Positions 45,060 through 56,297 of a stretch of 64,000 nucleotides of DNA are shown piece by piece; position 1 is the stretch's first letter, and each line of letters opens with the position of its first letter. The stretch covers positions 8,190,498-8,254,497 of the forward strand of contig NC_051082.1 in the NCBI RefSeq assembly GCF_004664715.2, written 5' to 3'. The translations under genes were made by a program, and so were the position numbers. Source of the DNA: Peromyscus leucopus (Eukaryota; Chordata; Mammalia; Rodentia; Cricetidae). Below the pieces are notes generated by a model. That model ran no database searches and was not told the DNA's origin. It saw only the letters and a list, made by a program, of their open reading frames with translations.

Positions 45060-45205
45060 TTTTGTACATGTGGTCCCGGGTACTTAGGAGGTAGAGGCAA
45101 AAGGATTACAAGTTCAAGACCAGCCTGATCTACATGACGAGTGCCAGGCCAGCCAGGGCGACATAATGAATCTCAACCCCAGACCCACCAAACCAAACCA
45201 TAAAA
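45060..45205 (+). repeat. Old B1-like SINE
   Basis: gggtacttaggaggtagagg, caagttcaagaccagcctga and gccagccagggcgacataat. Confidence 0.65.
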
Positions 45206-45405
45206 TTCGTACAGTGTTGTAAAAAAGACCTCTTGAAATCATTTGTCCTACCTGACTATTGCTTAGCAACTCCATACTCCTCACTCTCTTCTCAACTTTG
45301 ACAAAGTTTACTACTACGAGTTTGGCCATGCTCTAACTTCCGGGCACGTGACCATTGTAACCGCTCCACGTTTGACCCGCTCTGAGTGGCCTGTCATTTA
45401 CTCGA

Positions 45406-45885
45406 GAGCAGCAGTTCTCAACCTATGGGTTGTGACCCCTCTGGGAGTCACAGATCAGATATCCTGCACATCAGATATTTACACTATCAATTATAACAGT
45501 AGCAATTACAGTTATGAAGTAGCAACAAAATAATGTTATGGGCCAGGTGGTGGTGGCACATGCCTTTAATCCCAGCACTCAGGAGGCAGAGCCAGGTGGA
45601 TCTCTGTGAGTTCGAGGCCAGCCTGGTCTACAGAGCAAGTTCCAGGAAAGGTGTAGAGCTACACAGAGAAACCCTGTCTCAAAAAACAAAAAGGAAGGAA
45701 GGAAGGAAGGAAGGAAGGAAGGAAGGAAGGAAGGAAGGAAGGAAGGAAGGAAGGAAGAAAGAAAGAAAGAATGTTATGGTTGGGGGTCACCACAACATGA
45801 GGAACTGTATTAAAGGGTTCTAGCATTAGGAAAGGTGAACATTGTTAAAGGGTCAGAGCATTAGGAAGGTTGAGAACCATTGACC
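45406..45885. mobile_element. hAT-type DNA transposon split by a B1
   Basis: Left terminal repeat agcagttctcaacctatggg, right terminal repeat aggttgagaaccattg, internal tggttgggggtcaccacaac. The B1 and its microsatellite tail occupy 45542-45769. Confidence 0.85.
45542..45769 (+). repeat. B1 SINE with (GGAA)n tail
   Basis: Full-length B1 to ctgtctcaaaaaacaaaa, then (GGAA) repeats at 45691-45757 and GAAA to 45769. Target duplication aatgttatgg at 45532-45541 and 45770-45779. Confidence 0.96.
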
Positions 45886-45914
45886 TAGTGTCTTAATGCT
45901 CCCCCATCATGCCA

Positions 45915-46065
45915 TGCTGCATTCATTACTTAAGGCTGAACCATATTCTCGTGTGTGTTTGTGTGTGTGTGTGCATATATGTGTTTATTGCAGTATGTTT
46001 ATCCACTAATCTGTTGGACAGTTAGGCCTTTTTATACCTTAGATGTTGTGATGAGCAACGTTGAT
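45915..46065 (-). repeat. Ancient L1 relic
   Basis: ggctgaaccatattctcgtg, a short (TG)n, then tatttatccactaatctgttg-like sequence and gatgttgtgatgagcaacgt. Confidence 0.5.
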
Positions 46066-46374
46066 TAACACTAAACTGAATATAATAGAGGTTCTGATGG
46101 TGCGTCTGCCCCCTCACAGCCTTGTGGGATTCCAGTCACCAGGAACACCTCCTAACTATGAACCTTTCTTAAACAAATGTGAGAAAGGAAGTTTAAAGCG
46201 TCTGATTTGGGGTTGTCTGTTGGAAACAGCTCAGAAAGTGGCAAGCCTCCCAAACACTGCCTTTTCTAGTTCCCTGTGAGCAGGTAGTTGAACTAAAGAC
46301 TTTGCACACGATAAGTGAGCACTCTACAGCTGGGCTCTGTCCCGAATCCTTTTTGAACTTTTTACGAATCTTGA

Positions 46375-46490
46375 GACACTTTCAGTAAGTGGCCCAGACC
46401 AGTCTCGAACTTGCGAACTTTCGAACTGGCGGTTCCCTTACCTCAGTGTGTCAAGTGGCTGGGGCTGCAGGCCTGCACCACCTAAGCCTC
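46375..46490 (-). repeat. Old B1-like SINE
   Basis: gtggcccagaccagtctcga and tggggctgcaggcctgcacc. Confidence 0.55.
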
Positions 46491-46694
46491 GGTTCTTCTG
46501 TTGGACTTGATCAGGAGTGGGCTGGCCAGGATGAAGGAGTCTCATGGAAACCCTTCCTGACAGGCATGCCAGACACAAGGATCATTTTTTATGTATAAAC
46601 AACAGTGTGAGCTTGGGTTGAACTGGTCCTTGAATTGAACTGCGTGATAAAATCTGAAGTAAGCAATATCAATTTATTTAGTTTTTCAAAAGAA

Positions 46695-46850
46695 ATTTTG
46701 TTTATGATGAGGTCTCACTGTGTAGCCCTGGTTGGCCTGGAGCTTGCTATGTGGACCAGGCTGGGCTCAAACTCACGGACACCCACTTGCCTCTGCCTGC
46801 CTCCCTCCCGGGGGCTGAATTTAAAAACCCCAAGTGCCACAACCCACACA
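46695..46850 (-). repeat. B1 SINE, diverged
   Basis: atgaggtctcactgtgtagc, gaccaggctgggctcaaac and cacttgcctctgcctgcctc. Confidence 0.7.
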
Positions 46851-47188
46851 GATTTTTTTTTAATCTTCCTTTGTTTGTATGGATTTGTTCAAGTGAGAAT
46901 TTTGAGCAATTTCAAATGGTTAAGTAAACACAGGAACTGCCTTAAACCCGTCCCATGGCCAGAGCCTCCTACCTATCCACACTGTTGTGTAAGAGTCTGT
47001 TTTGGGAATATTCTATCATCCAGCCGCTGGAGATAGCTAACTGAGCAGTGGCAGGCAGCACGACAAACACACTTCGTTTACCGAGCTCTAACTAGACCCG
47101 TGTACCAAAGAATGGGGACAAGACCCAATGGCGGCCGGCTCTGATGCTTTCTGAAATAGTGTGTGCTTTGGCAGAGTGGCTGTTCATC

Positions 47189-47191
<3 letters not shown>

Positions 47192-47243
<52 letters not shown>
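47192..47243. repeat. (GA)n microsatellite
   Basis: About 25 GA units. Confidence 0.95.
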
Positions 47244-47245
<2 letters not shown>

Positions 47246-47433
47246 CTTACAGGATGAGTTTGTAAGTGAAAACCAGAGAGAGGAGAGCAAGGGTGTGCGA
47301 GCCAAGATGGCTGTGGCACCAACCGCGCATGAGCGCATGAGGAAATGGAGCCAAAGGGCGGGAGGAGAAGGCTGCAGTGGACAGCAGGTCGAAGTGAAGA
47401 CAGTGCTTCTGAAGGAGTGGACAGTCAGTACAG

Positions 47434-47641
47434 GGGCTGGAGGGATGGCGCGGTGGTTAAGAGCACCCGCAGCTCTTGCCAAGGACCCTGGTGCAATTCC
47501 CAGCACCTACATGGCGGCTTTCCTACCTTCAACCTCAGTCTGATGCCCTCTTCTGGCTTCCCTGAGTACTGCACACATAACATGTGGGCAAAAATCTCAT
47601 ACACATAAAATAAAATTTTCAATTAAAAAAAAAAAAAAAAG
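47434..47641 (+). repeat. B2 SINE
   Basis: ggggctggagggatggcgcg, gtgcaattcccagcaccta and tgatgccctcttctggctt, with an aaaataaaattttc tail and A16. Confidence 0.9.
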
Positions 47642-47756
47642 AGTACAAACGCCAGCTCATCAATTTTTTTCAATGTAGTAACCAGACTTTCCTTCACAGG
47701 TTTCAAAACCCCTTTACTTACTAATAACACATTATATCTTATAGCAATTTATTTTA

Positions 47757-47832
47757 TTTTCTGATTCTAAGGATCAGACCTCGGCCTTGTACACACTGAG
47801 CAAGTGCTCTGTCCCTGAGCTCTAGGCCCCCC
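47757..47832 (-). repeat. ID-like SINE fragment
   Basis: aaggatcagacctcggcctt and gcaagtgctctgtccctgag. Confidence 0.55.
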
Positions 47833-47877
47833 GAGACCTTAAAGCAATTTATAACGCACTTTTCTGTGTGGGATAGA

Positions 47878-47995
47878 GGAGGCATGGTGGCGCACGCCCT
47901 CAATCTCAACACTCTGGACGCAGAGGCAGCCGAACCTCTGAGTTTGAGTCCAACCAAGGCTACAAAGTGAGACCTTGTCTCAAAAAATGGGGAGC
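47878..47995 (+). repeat. B1 SINE, diverged
   Basis: ggcatggtggcgcacgccct and ctacaaagtgagaccttgtc. Confidence 0.75.
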
Positions 47996-48029
47996 AGGTG
48001 CTCAGAGATTACCCTAAAGTCAGGCCGTA

Positions 48030-48115
48030 GTGTCTTCATTTTATAGGAAATGGGAAGCTGGAAGTCACAGGGCTAGTCACAGGTTATAGCCAGAGCAGAG
48101 TGCATCTCCTTCACG
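48030..48115 (-). repeat. MIR SINE (ancient)
   Basis: ttcattttataggaaatggg then ggaagtcacagggctagtca, the reverse complement of the MIR core. Confidence 0.55.
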
Positions 48116-48500
48116 CTCTGGAACACCACACTGTCCGCCTCTCATGTTCACTGGCTGTCTGCATAAAGGCTGCCATGGAAAGGAACCGGAAGTGAACTCA
48201 GGTCACCTGTCTGTTCTGTAGTAATTACTCCTGAAAAGTACCCATCACCCATCATTTATTCTGTACCAGAATCCTCCCTCCTCGGATACAAAGGGAGGGC
48301 CAGACCTCTGCGCCTTGTTCTCACTCAAGCCCGGGTGGCACCGGTTCCATCTCGCTCTTGGTTCTCAAGGAAACAGACATCTCCCATTTTCACAGGGCTT
48401 ACACAGTTTCAGACTTAGGATGATAAACGGGTGCTGTCGATCAAGGGCTTTGCCTTCTGGCTCTCCACACTCCTTTCTGGCTCTCCCCCCACCCCCTGCT

Positions 48501-48503
48501 TTT

Positions 48504-48587
<84 letters not shown>

Positions 48588-48588
48588 T
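48501..48588. repeat. (CTTT)n microsatellite
   Basis: About 21 CTTT units of pure pyrimidine sequence. Confidence 0.97.
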
Positions 48589-48599
48589 TCCTTCCCTTC

Positions 48600-49890
48600 T
48601 TTTTCCTCACCCTCCTTCTAATGACCCCTTCTTCTGTTTGGACTTTTTGGATCTAGCTTTCTGTTCCCTTCTCTTCTCCCCACCCTTCCCCCTGCACTAT
48701 AAATCAACCTGTCTAACGTTTAATGAGTAACTGACCGGCGGCACACTTCCCCTTTGCGATGATTTCCTTTCTGCCCGGCTATCAACCAGGCCCAGATAAA
48801 GCATATGCCCACACCACATCCTAACCATCAGGACGAGCTATGACAAGACAGCTTATGCCCAGAGTCCTAACACTGCCTAAAAAAGCACCAGGCTGCTTTG
48901 TCATGTGTTAATTCTTGACCATTTCCTAAACAAACATGTAAGATATAAAACCTGTCCACGTAAATGAGGTACCGTGTAAAAAAGCACGTCCTAAGCTTCA
49001 TATGGGAATGGACCTTTTCTCTATCACGAGTAAATATAAATACCTTGGGATGTCTGAAAAGAGGCAGATGATGCCTCACCAGACCTCAGGAACCTCATAT
49101 CAGTTAGACAAACCATTTATCTGTGGGCTTGAATGCAATCGTTACGCTAATTTTTCTCAACAGTCATTTTGGCTTTTCATGGATAAAGTTTTTATATTGT
49201 GTCTCATGCAGACATCCCTGAATTGAAATAAACTGTGTGGAGGGGGGAAAAGGAGGGAGGAGAGGACAGGAAATGAAAGGCAGATTTTACTTTAGGACCT
49301 CTCATTCTGTAGGAAGCCCGCGCCACTGAAATATTGATACATCTGTGTCAAAAAAAAAAAAAAATAGACAAGATCGCCAAATATTTGCCCATATTGTTGA
49401 CCCAGAACTGTAACCTAGTGGCAGTTACTGATAATATATTGTCTTCTGTCTTTATTTAGGGAGTTCAAAGGCAAATAACCTATTGCTATCCATGCCTTGT
49501 GTTCCAAATCAGACACATGAGAGAAATTTTTGCAGCAGAATTGGCTGAGTGCAAATATTTATGCAAATCTCCATTTTGATTCCCACTGCCAACCCCCAGA
49601 GACCTCAGCATGACCCATAAAGGAAGTCTCACAATAAGGGAATAGTGTTTCCGGGTCCCTTGGTCCTGCAGTAGTTGGTAGCTAATGGGAGGTTCCTTCC
49701 CATGTGAACAGGCCAGAGAGAATGGCCCTCCTAGAGCAGGCTGAAGGCACAGCAAGCAGCAGGCTCTCGTCTTCATGTAAACACCTCACTCCTCCACCCT
49801 GTCTAAGTGCAGCACACAGAAAATGACTCATGGTATGGAATCCACTTCTGGGCTTCATGATCAGTCTAGGGAAAGTTTAACATGAGCTTT
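48600..49890. other. SINE-free intronic block
   Basis: About 1.3 kb with no recognised SINE, apart from A15 at 49349. AT-rich and unique-looking. Candidate conserved noncoding DNA. Confidence 0.45.
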
Positions 49891-50009
49891 GATAATTAAC
49901 TTGAGGGCTTGGCTGGCATGCACAAGGTTCTGGGTCCCATGCCCTACCTAGCACCACCTCCACACAAAAAAAGCTTAAGTTCTTTTTCTGACATTTGTGC
50001 TAGACTGAA

Positions 50010-50648
50010 AAAAGTTTATTTGTATTTTATGTATATATGTGAGTGCCTGCATGTATGAATATGCCCCTTGTGCATGCTTAGTGCCCTGGGAGGCCAGAAG
50101 ACGGTGTCCGATCCCCTGGAGCTGGAGTTACAGGTGGTGTGAGACTCCTGATGTGGGTGCTGGGAACTGAATCTGGGTTCTCAGCAAGAGCAATGTGCTG
50201 GTTAGGTTTGGTTTTATTGTTTTGTTGTTTATCAGCTTGACATGCTGGGGTCATCTGGGAAGAGGGAACCTCAGTGAAACTGCCTCCATAAAACTGGCCT
50301 GTAGACAAGTCTGTGGGGCATTTTCTTGATTAATGATTGATGAGGGAGGGAGAGTCCAGCCCATTGTGGGTGGAGCCACCTCTGGACTGGTGTGGTCCTG
50401 GGTTCTATGGCAGACTGAGCAAGCCATGGAGAGCAAGCCAGTAAGCAGCACCCTCCATGGCCTCTGCATCAGCTCCTGCCTCCAGGTTCCTGCCTTAAGT
50501 TCTTGCCCTGTCTTCTTTTATGATAGAAGCTGTAAGCCGAAAGAAACCCTTTCCAACCTGCTTTTGGCTGTGGTGTTAGCACAGGCATTGAAACCCTAAC
50601 TGAGACAGGACCGTGTGCCCTTCACTGCTGAGCCATCTCTGCAGGCCC
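50010..50648 (-). repeat. B2 SINE split by a DNA transposon
   Basis: Minus-oriented B2: the left part is 50010-50192 (ggccagaagacggtgtccga, gtgctgggaactgaatctgg) and the right part is about 50613-50648 (actgctgagccatctctgca). The hAT/URR-like element between them accounts for the gap. Confidence 0.85.
50196..50611 (+). mobile_element. hAT/URR1-like DNA transposon in a B2
   Basis: ctggttaggtttggtttta start, cagcccattgtgggtgg, ctgagcaagccatggagagc, ggcctctgcatcagctcctg, ending aaaccctaactgagacag. Near-complete copy of a very common rodent element. Confidence 0.8.
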
Positions 50649-51014
50649 CAATTCCTTTGCGATCCAGGTCTCAACCCCGGAATCTTGGTCTTCTTCCTGT
50701 TGGTTTCTGAAACAAGAACCCAGATCCCAGCCAGCAAAACCCCACCCAGTGGGCGGAGCCAGCACAGCTCTTTACATAGGGGTTAAAGCAAGGTCAGAGC
50801 CCCAGACACTGGCATCCCTTTGCCTGCCTGGTGTTCAACTGCGCTTCTGCATCATGATGGACTCGGTCTCCAGGCCTTTTGTGAGTGCCGCCCCAGCCTC
50901 CAATACTCTGGTTTTTCTGGAACCTTCTCACCTCCTTAAGTGATTGAATTGAACAAATCCCCTTTGTCCGACGACCCTCCTGTCTCCCTGTGTCCCAGGC
51001 CGGCTCTCCCTTGA

Positions 51015-51115
51015 TAAAGTCTCCTGGAGGACAAGACCTTAACATGTTCACGGTGGTATCTTTGCTGCCTGGCATGAAGCCTGGCACCTAACAGATATGA
51101 AACAGGTATTTACCA
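51015..51115 (+). repeat. L2 3'-end fragment (ancient)
   Basis: ctcctggaggacaagacctt, tgcctggcatgaagcctggc and aacaggtatttacc resemble the L2 3' end. Confidence 0.5.
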
Positions 51116-51259
51116 AAGGAAGGGATAACGTTACAGGAGGAGGGGGAAGTTACTCACTTTCACGTTTCTTTTAGACTTAAAAACCAGTATAAACCAGATA
51201 GGCCAAAGTAGTCACAAGTTACCTGAGTGAAAAGTTTCAACTATTTGTGAGAAACTAGC

Positions 51260-51263
<4 letters not shown>

Positions 51264-51305
<42 letters not shown>
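51264..51305. repeat. Poly(A), 42 nt
   Basis: An uninterrupted A run with no SINE body attached on either side. Confidence 0.95.
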
Positions 51306-51309
<4 letters not shown>

Positions 51310-51427
51310 AAGCTTAGCTATCCAGAGGGAAAAATTAACATGCTACTAATTAATGAGAATTTCTGGAATAGCTGGGCTTTTTGGTCCTTGTTGTTGTTGT
51401 TTGTTGTTTTTTGTCTTTGAGATGGGT

Positions 51428-51618
51428 GTAGCATGAATCTTAACAGTTCTTATTAATAAGATCAAACCCAGGGCCAGTTATTGGGGTGAACACTGGAAGG
51501 AAGATCAGAGACAGAATGAGCCACAGCTACCTCACCTGGCCAACTTCTCAGCTGGTCTTGTTTCCTCAGACTGGAAGCTTCTGTGTCCTCATCCCAATGG
51601 CTCTCAGCTGAACTGCAG
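51428..51618. repeat. Rodent interspersed repeat, probably LTR-derived
   Basis: atcaaacccagggccagtta, gatcagagacagaatgagcc and atggctctcagctgaactgc match a repeat I know from murids. Family name uncertain. A minus B1 fragment follows at 51620-51690. Confidence 0.5.
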
Positions 51619-51734
51619 ATGGGGTCTTATTATGTAGCCCAGGCTGGCTTTGAACTACTATCTAGTTTAACTGGCTGGCCTTGAACTTGTAATACTACTT
51701 CCCAAGGCTCCTAAGTGGATGTCACACAGAACTA

Positions 51735-52045
51735 TTTAGTTATTATTATCATGGGGAAGTATGTGCCACAGCACCCATGTGGGGGTCAGAGGGCCACTTC
51801 CAGAATTGAATCTCTCCTTCCCCTGGGTTAAGGCGTTTCTGCCTCTCTGTGTACTCCAAGCCAGCTGGTCCACAAGCCTCTGGGCAATTCCCCGTCTCCA
51901 CTTCCTGTCCCATCCTGGTAAAATTAGGATTGCAGATGTGCACTGACAGATCCAACCGCTTTGTGGGTTTCCAGGCTACAACTCAAGCTGTCCGGCTTGT
52001 GCGTCAAGCAGCTTACCTATTGATCCATCTTGCCGACCCTAACAG
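51735..52045 (-). repeat. B3-like composite SINE
   Basis: catgtgggggtcagagggcc, tactccaagccagctggtcc and tgatccatcttgccgaccc. The central part is longer than in the other B3 copies here. Confidence 0.6.
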
Positions 52046-52089
52046 CTGTTGTATGTGTGTGTATGTTTGCTTGTGTGCATATAGTTAAT

Positions 52090-52295
52090 TAATTAACGTG
52101 TATGGGTATTTTACCTGAGTGTGTAGATACAGTGTATATGCAGTGCCCAGGGAGGTCAGAAGAGGGTGTTGGACGCCCTAGAACTGGTCTCACAGACAGG
52201 TGTGAGCTGCCATGTGAGTGCTGGGAACTGAACCCAGGTCCCCTGGTAGAGCACTGGCTGCTCTCAACCTCTGAATCATCTCTCCAGCCCTCCTG
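52090..52295 (-). repeat. B2 SINE
   Basis: ggtcagaagagggtgttgga, gctgggaactgaacccaggt and gaatcatctctccagccct. Confidence 0.92.
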
Positions 52296-53515
52296 TTTGC
52301 TAGTTTTTGATAGTAAAATACTCTAGTTGTAAGGCTTTGAGCTCCAGAGGAGCAGAGGGTCCTGTGCCATACCCCCAAGTCACTGGGGGAGGTGGGGCAT
52401 AACATTACAGTGAATAACTGTGTCTCTTCTGTACACGGATGCTCCCTGAAAGCAGGGCACACACATCTACCATGTCTGTTCTGGCCTCCAAGCACACAGT
52501 CTGGGGGTCTGGGGAATTCTGTACTTAGGCTGACCAAGTACTACAGTCAGAACCTTCGTTCAGCATCTGCACTAAGTGTGGTGGAATGCATACACACAGC
52601 CAAGTTAGAAAGTGGGGGTTTCTGTCTAAGTAGACCCTTTCTGAAAATAAGCAGGAAGGTCCTATTGCTCTTAGGGACATCACGACTTTGGGATCGGTTT
52701 TGTGCGCCATTCCTTCAGTCTGAATGGGACAGAAAAAAATGAAGCCATCCGAAACGAACGGACGTGAGAGCTGCTGAAAAGAATGGAGACAGCCAGTGGT
52801 TTGTGGACTGGGTGACTCTTAGGGAAGACATGCAGTGCAGACGCCAGGTTCCAGCAAGCTGGGGCTTCTCTGTGAGCGTCACGTGATGAGGATTTTTATA
52901 GATGTCCCTCTCCTCCCACGAAGGGAACTTGAGTTTGAGAACTAGTCCCCAAGGACATGATAGTGAATGAACTTAACTCTGGCATGGATGGAGTTCAGAA
53001 TTTTTTTTTTTTTTTTTTTTTTTTTGGCAAACGATCAAAACATCCTCCATGGAGCATTTGCATAAATGTGTGAAGGACTGCTTTCCCTCAGTGTTGTTAT
53101 TCCCCAACATGTGTAAGTGTTTTCTCTCACTGGACAAGCAAGAGGTTCAAACTCCAGCCTTCAACTTCCATGCCATGAGCAGAAAGTGAAGCCGTGGACT
53201 TTTGCTGGTGCTGGCGTGGACCCCTCTTGAGATCCCCTCCCCGCTCCAGCTCTGTCATCTGTCACAGTTGGATGGGAGTACCAGGTCTTGGGGTCTGTTG
53301 GAGATTAATTGGCCAATGCAAAGAGAAACTGGAAGACAAGCGAGTGTACTGTGGGTGATGTGACAGGGTGGGGTCACCCAGGCTTAAATTAAATTAAAGC
53401 CAGATGCAGGAGCCACTTGGCTATTTGGCTGGCTTGTGTTCACTCACTAACCCCAAATTAGCCCAACGCGTCTACTACATAAGAAACACTGATCCATTTT
53501 ATGATTTGACTTTGC
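52296..53515. other. SINE-poor intronic block
   Basis: T26 at about 52999-53024. Otherwise no repeat or exon recognised. Confidence 0.4.
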
Positions 53516-53516
53516 A

Positions 53517-53587
53517 GTGCTGGGGACCAAACCCAGGGCCTCCTGCGTGCTAGACAAGCCCTCTACCACTGAGCCATGCCCTTCCAG
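53517..53587 (-). repeat. ID element
   Basis: tgctggggaccaaacccagg and taccactgagccatgccc, the reverse complement of an ID/BC1-type SINE. Confidence 0.8.
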
Positions 53588-53593
53588 AAGAAA

Positions 53594-53649
<56 letters not shown>

Positions 53650-53675
53650 CCTACCTACCTACCTATCTATCTATG
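53594..53675. repeat. (TCTG)n(TCTA)n(CTAC)n tetranucleotide repeat
   Basis: Three phases: TCTG, then TCTA, then TACC/CTAC, then TCTA. Confidence 0.95.
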
Positions 53676-53814
53676 TAAGGAATACTTTGGAGTAACCACA
53701 CAGCTATTGATTTAGACTGAGTTTTGTTAATCTCAGTCAACAAGTCACAAATGGATATTATAGCATGACTCTAATTTTAAAAACAAAGTTATGATCGTTA
53801 TATACATTTTTAAA

Positions 53815-53970
53815 GTTTTGTTTTTATTTTTTAATCTATGTGTCTAAATGTGCCTGCATGTGTGTATACAGTTGCCTTCAGAGGCCAGAAGAAGGTGTTG
53901 AATCCATTGGAGCTGAAGTTACCAATGGTGTGTGGTGACCCATGTAGGTGCTGGAAATTGAATTTAGGCT
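53815..53970 (-). repeat. B2 SINE, truncated by a B1
   Basis: cagaggccagaagaaggtgt, ggagctgaagttaccaatgg and aggtgctggaaattgaattt. The B1 begins where the B2 stops. Confidence 0.85.
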
Positions 53971-54155
53971 GTGGTTCCTCACACCTTTAATCCCAGCACT
54001 GGGGAGTCAGAGGCAGGTAGATCTCTGAGTTCGAAGCCAGCCTGGTCTACATAGCAAGTTCCAGGACAGCCAGAGCTACACAGTGAGACCCTGTCTTGGA
54101 AAAAAACAAAAAACAAAAGAAGAGGAGGAGGAAGAGGAGGAGGAGGAGGAGGAGG
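53971..54155 (+). repeat. B1 SINE with (AGG)n tail
   Basis: ctgtggttcctcacaccttt through acacagtgagaccctgtctt, an A-rich tail, then gagg repeats to 54155. Confidence 0.9.
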
Positions 54156-54949
54156 GAAATGAGAAGGTCAAGGTCAAGTGGAAAGAGGAATGTTTATATA
54201 TTGTTATGGGACTAGACTATTGACACATTTGTCTCCAGGATAAAACAAAAGACCACTGGACTGTTTTAGCAGCAGTTGGGATGGTAGAGATTGTGAGTAA
54301 AACCAGTACACTGTCTACCTTGCTGGTAAAATCTAAGAATAAGGGTTTGGGGTTTTTTTTAGTCTTCTTCTCATACAGTAAGAACACTCTCCATGATTAT
54401 AAAGGTGAATAGTACAGAGAGAGATTGTTGATGTTAATGCAAAGTAACTAACATTGCCAGATAACTTAAAGTGTGTCTTAAATGATTTTGAGTTTGGGGT
54501 ACAGCCAGCCTTCCATGGACACAGGTCCTACATCTGTGGGTTCAGACAGCCATAGAGTGCAACCATTCTGCTGGGTGGGGCCACATGGAAGGATCTGAAG
54601 TGGTCACAGATCTTGGTACCTAAAAGTGGTGGCGGTCTTGGAGTGACTTCCCAGAGACTGCTACAGTGCACACAAGTGGCCAGTGACCTTCCTCTGGGGC
54701 CACCACTACCAGTTTGTTTATTTCTAGTATCTTGGTGTGTTTTCTGTGAGTTCTTCCTGTGGGAATTTGAGCCCACGAAATCGTACATCTATCACTCCAT
54801 CCTTTATTTTTCCTCTGTATCAAGATAGAGACCTGGGTCTCTCTCAGGCTTGTCTGCTGAGCAAACTACATCCCTGCTCCCACATAGCTTCTCTCAAAAA
54901 TGAGCATCCTGATTTGCCCTACTCTGAAAACATGCTCCTTTTTGTTTGT
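54156..54949. other. Unique intronic segment
   Basis: 54495-54560 (tacagccagccttccatgg) weakly resembles an ancient DNA-transposon end. Otherwise nothing recognised. Confidence 0.35.
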
Positions 54950-54951
54950 TT

Positions 54952-55110
54952 GTTTGTGTTTTGTTTTTCGAGACAAGGTTTCTCCGTGTAGTCCTGGCTG
55001 TCTTAGAACTCTCTCTGTAGACCAGGCTGGCCTTGAATTCGCACAGATCCACCTACCTCTGCCTCCAGAGTGCTGGGATTAAAGGTATGTGCCACCATCG
55101 CCGCCTGGCT
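54952..55110 (-). repeat. B1 SINE
   Basis: ttgtttttcgagacaaggtt through ccaccatcgccgcctggc. Imperfect flanking repeat ctgaaa-acat[g/a]ctc. Confidence 0.92.
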
Positions 55111-55191
55111 TCTGAAACATACTCTTTCTATTTAATACATTTGTGTAGACGTATACCTCGTTTGTCTTACACTCTGACCCAAGCTGACTCA

Positions 55192-55250
55192 GAACTCACT
55201 ACAGAGCTCAGGCTGGCCTTGCACTTGTGGAAATCCTCTTGTCTCTAAGA
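55192..55250 (-). repeat. B1 fragment
   Basis: agctcaggctggccttgcac. Confidence 0.6.
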
Positions 55251-55289
55251 GTTATTTATTCATTTGATTTTGTTGTTGTTTGTTTGGTT

Positions 55290-55445
55290 TGGTTTTTTTT
55301 TTTTTTTTCAGAGACAGGGTCTCTCTGTGTAGTTCTGGCTGTTCTAGAACTCACTCTGTAGACCAGACTGGCCCAGAACTCAGAGATCCTTCTGTCTCTG
55401 TCTCCCAAGTGCTGGGATTGAAGGCGAGTGCCACCGCCACCGGCT
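55290..55445 (-). repeat. B1 SINE
   Basis: T18, cagagacagggtctctctgt through gccaccgccaccggct. Confidence 0.92.
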
Positions 55446-55727
55446 TGATAGTTATTGTTTAGCCTCTGAACTGTTGGATCACTGTTTTACTGGGTAGTGC
55501 TATTGCTTGTCTGTATTGTCTGCATCTCCTTGTTATGTGGGAGCCTCCTCTACACCCATCTCCCCACTCACCTTCTATGGCACGGGTACCAAGACATAGG
55601 AACCTCTAGATAGAGAGGTGCCTCCGATTTATTTTATTCTTAGCATGCCATAGAGTGAACCCAGGTTGTCACACGAGCTCGGCAGCTCTTCTGTCACTTA
55701 CCAGTATCCCCGGCCTCTTTAGCTTTG

Positions 55728-55828
55728 CGTTTCACAGTAGAGTCTCACTAAGCTGCCCAGACTGGCCTTGAACCTGTGAACCCCACCACCACACCCCCTG
55801 CCCCAGCCTCCTGATTGGCAGATCTCGA
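55728..55828 (-). repeat. Old B1-like SINE
   Basis: cagtagagtctcactaagct and cccagactggccttgaacct. Confidence 0.6.
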
Positions 55829-56136
55829 TCCATTCTATCCCTCTTAGCAGACAGTGCCCACTACTGAGGTCCTGCATTCCTGCCCACAGCCACGTGCCCT
55901 CCATGGGTCTTCATTTCCTGGCCTGTGGCTGTGGCTGAGAGTCTCACGGGTCTTCTCCACCTCTTTGTGTTCCGTGCGCTGGGTTCATCCTTCCCCTGCC
56001 CTCTTAGATATCTTTCTGCACTTTGTGACTCAAGTACTCCATCTCTGGATGCTGCTTAGCTTTGTAATATCAGGCAAGTGTTAACTACTTACAGCTTTCT
56101 GTCTTTTAACTCTTTCTGCCAAAGTGACATTAAATT

Positions 56137-56297
56137 CTTTTTTTTTGTTAAAGACAGGTTTTCTCTGTGTAGTTTTGATGCCTGTCCTGGACCTGGCTCT
56201 GTAGACCAGTCTGGCCTGGAACTCACAGAGATCTGACTGGCTCTGCCTCCCTAGAGCTGGGATTAAAAGCATGTGCCACCGCCACCACCGCCTGGCT
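56137..56297 (-). repeat. B1 SINE
   Basis: aaagacaggttttctctgtg through caccaccgcctggc. gtgacatta flanks both sides (near 56125 and 56298). Confidence 0.92.

Noticed and set aside
54495..54560. Ancient Tigger-like DNA-transposon end
   Set aside because: The resemblance is confined to a short weak match. Too little to call as an element.
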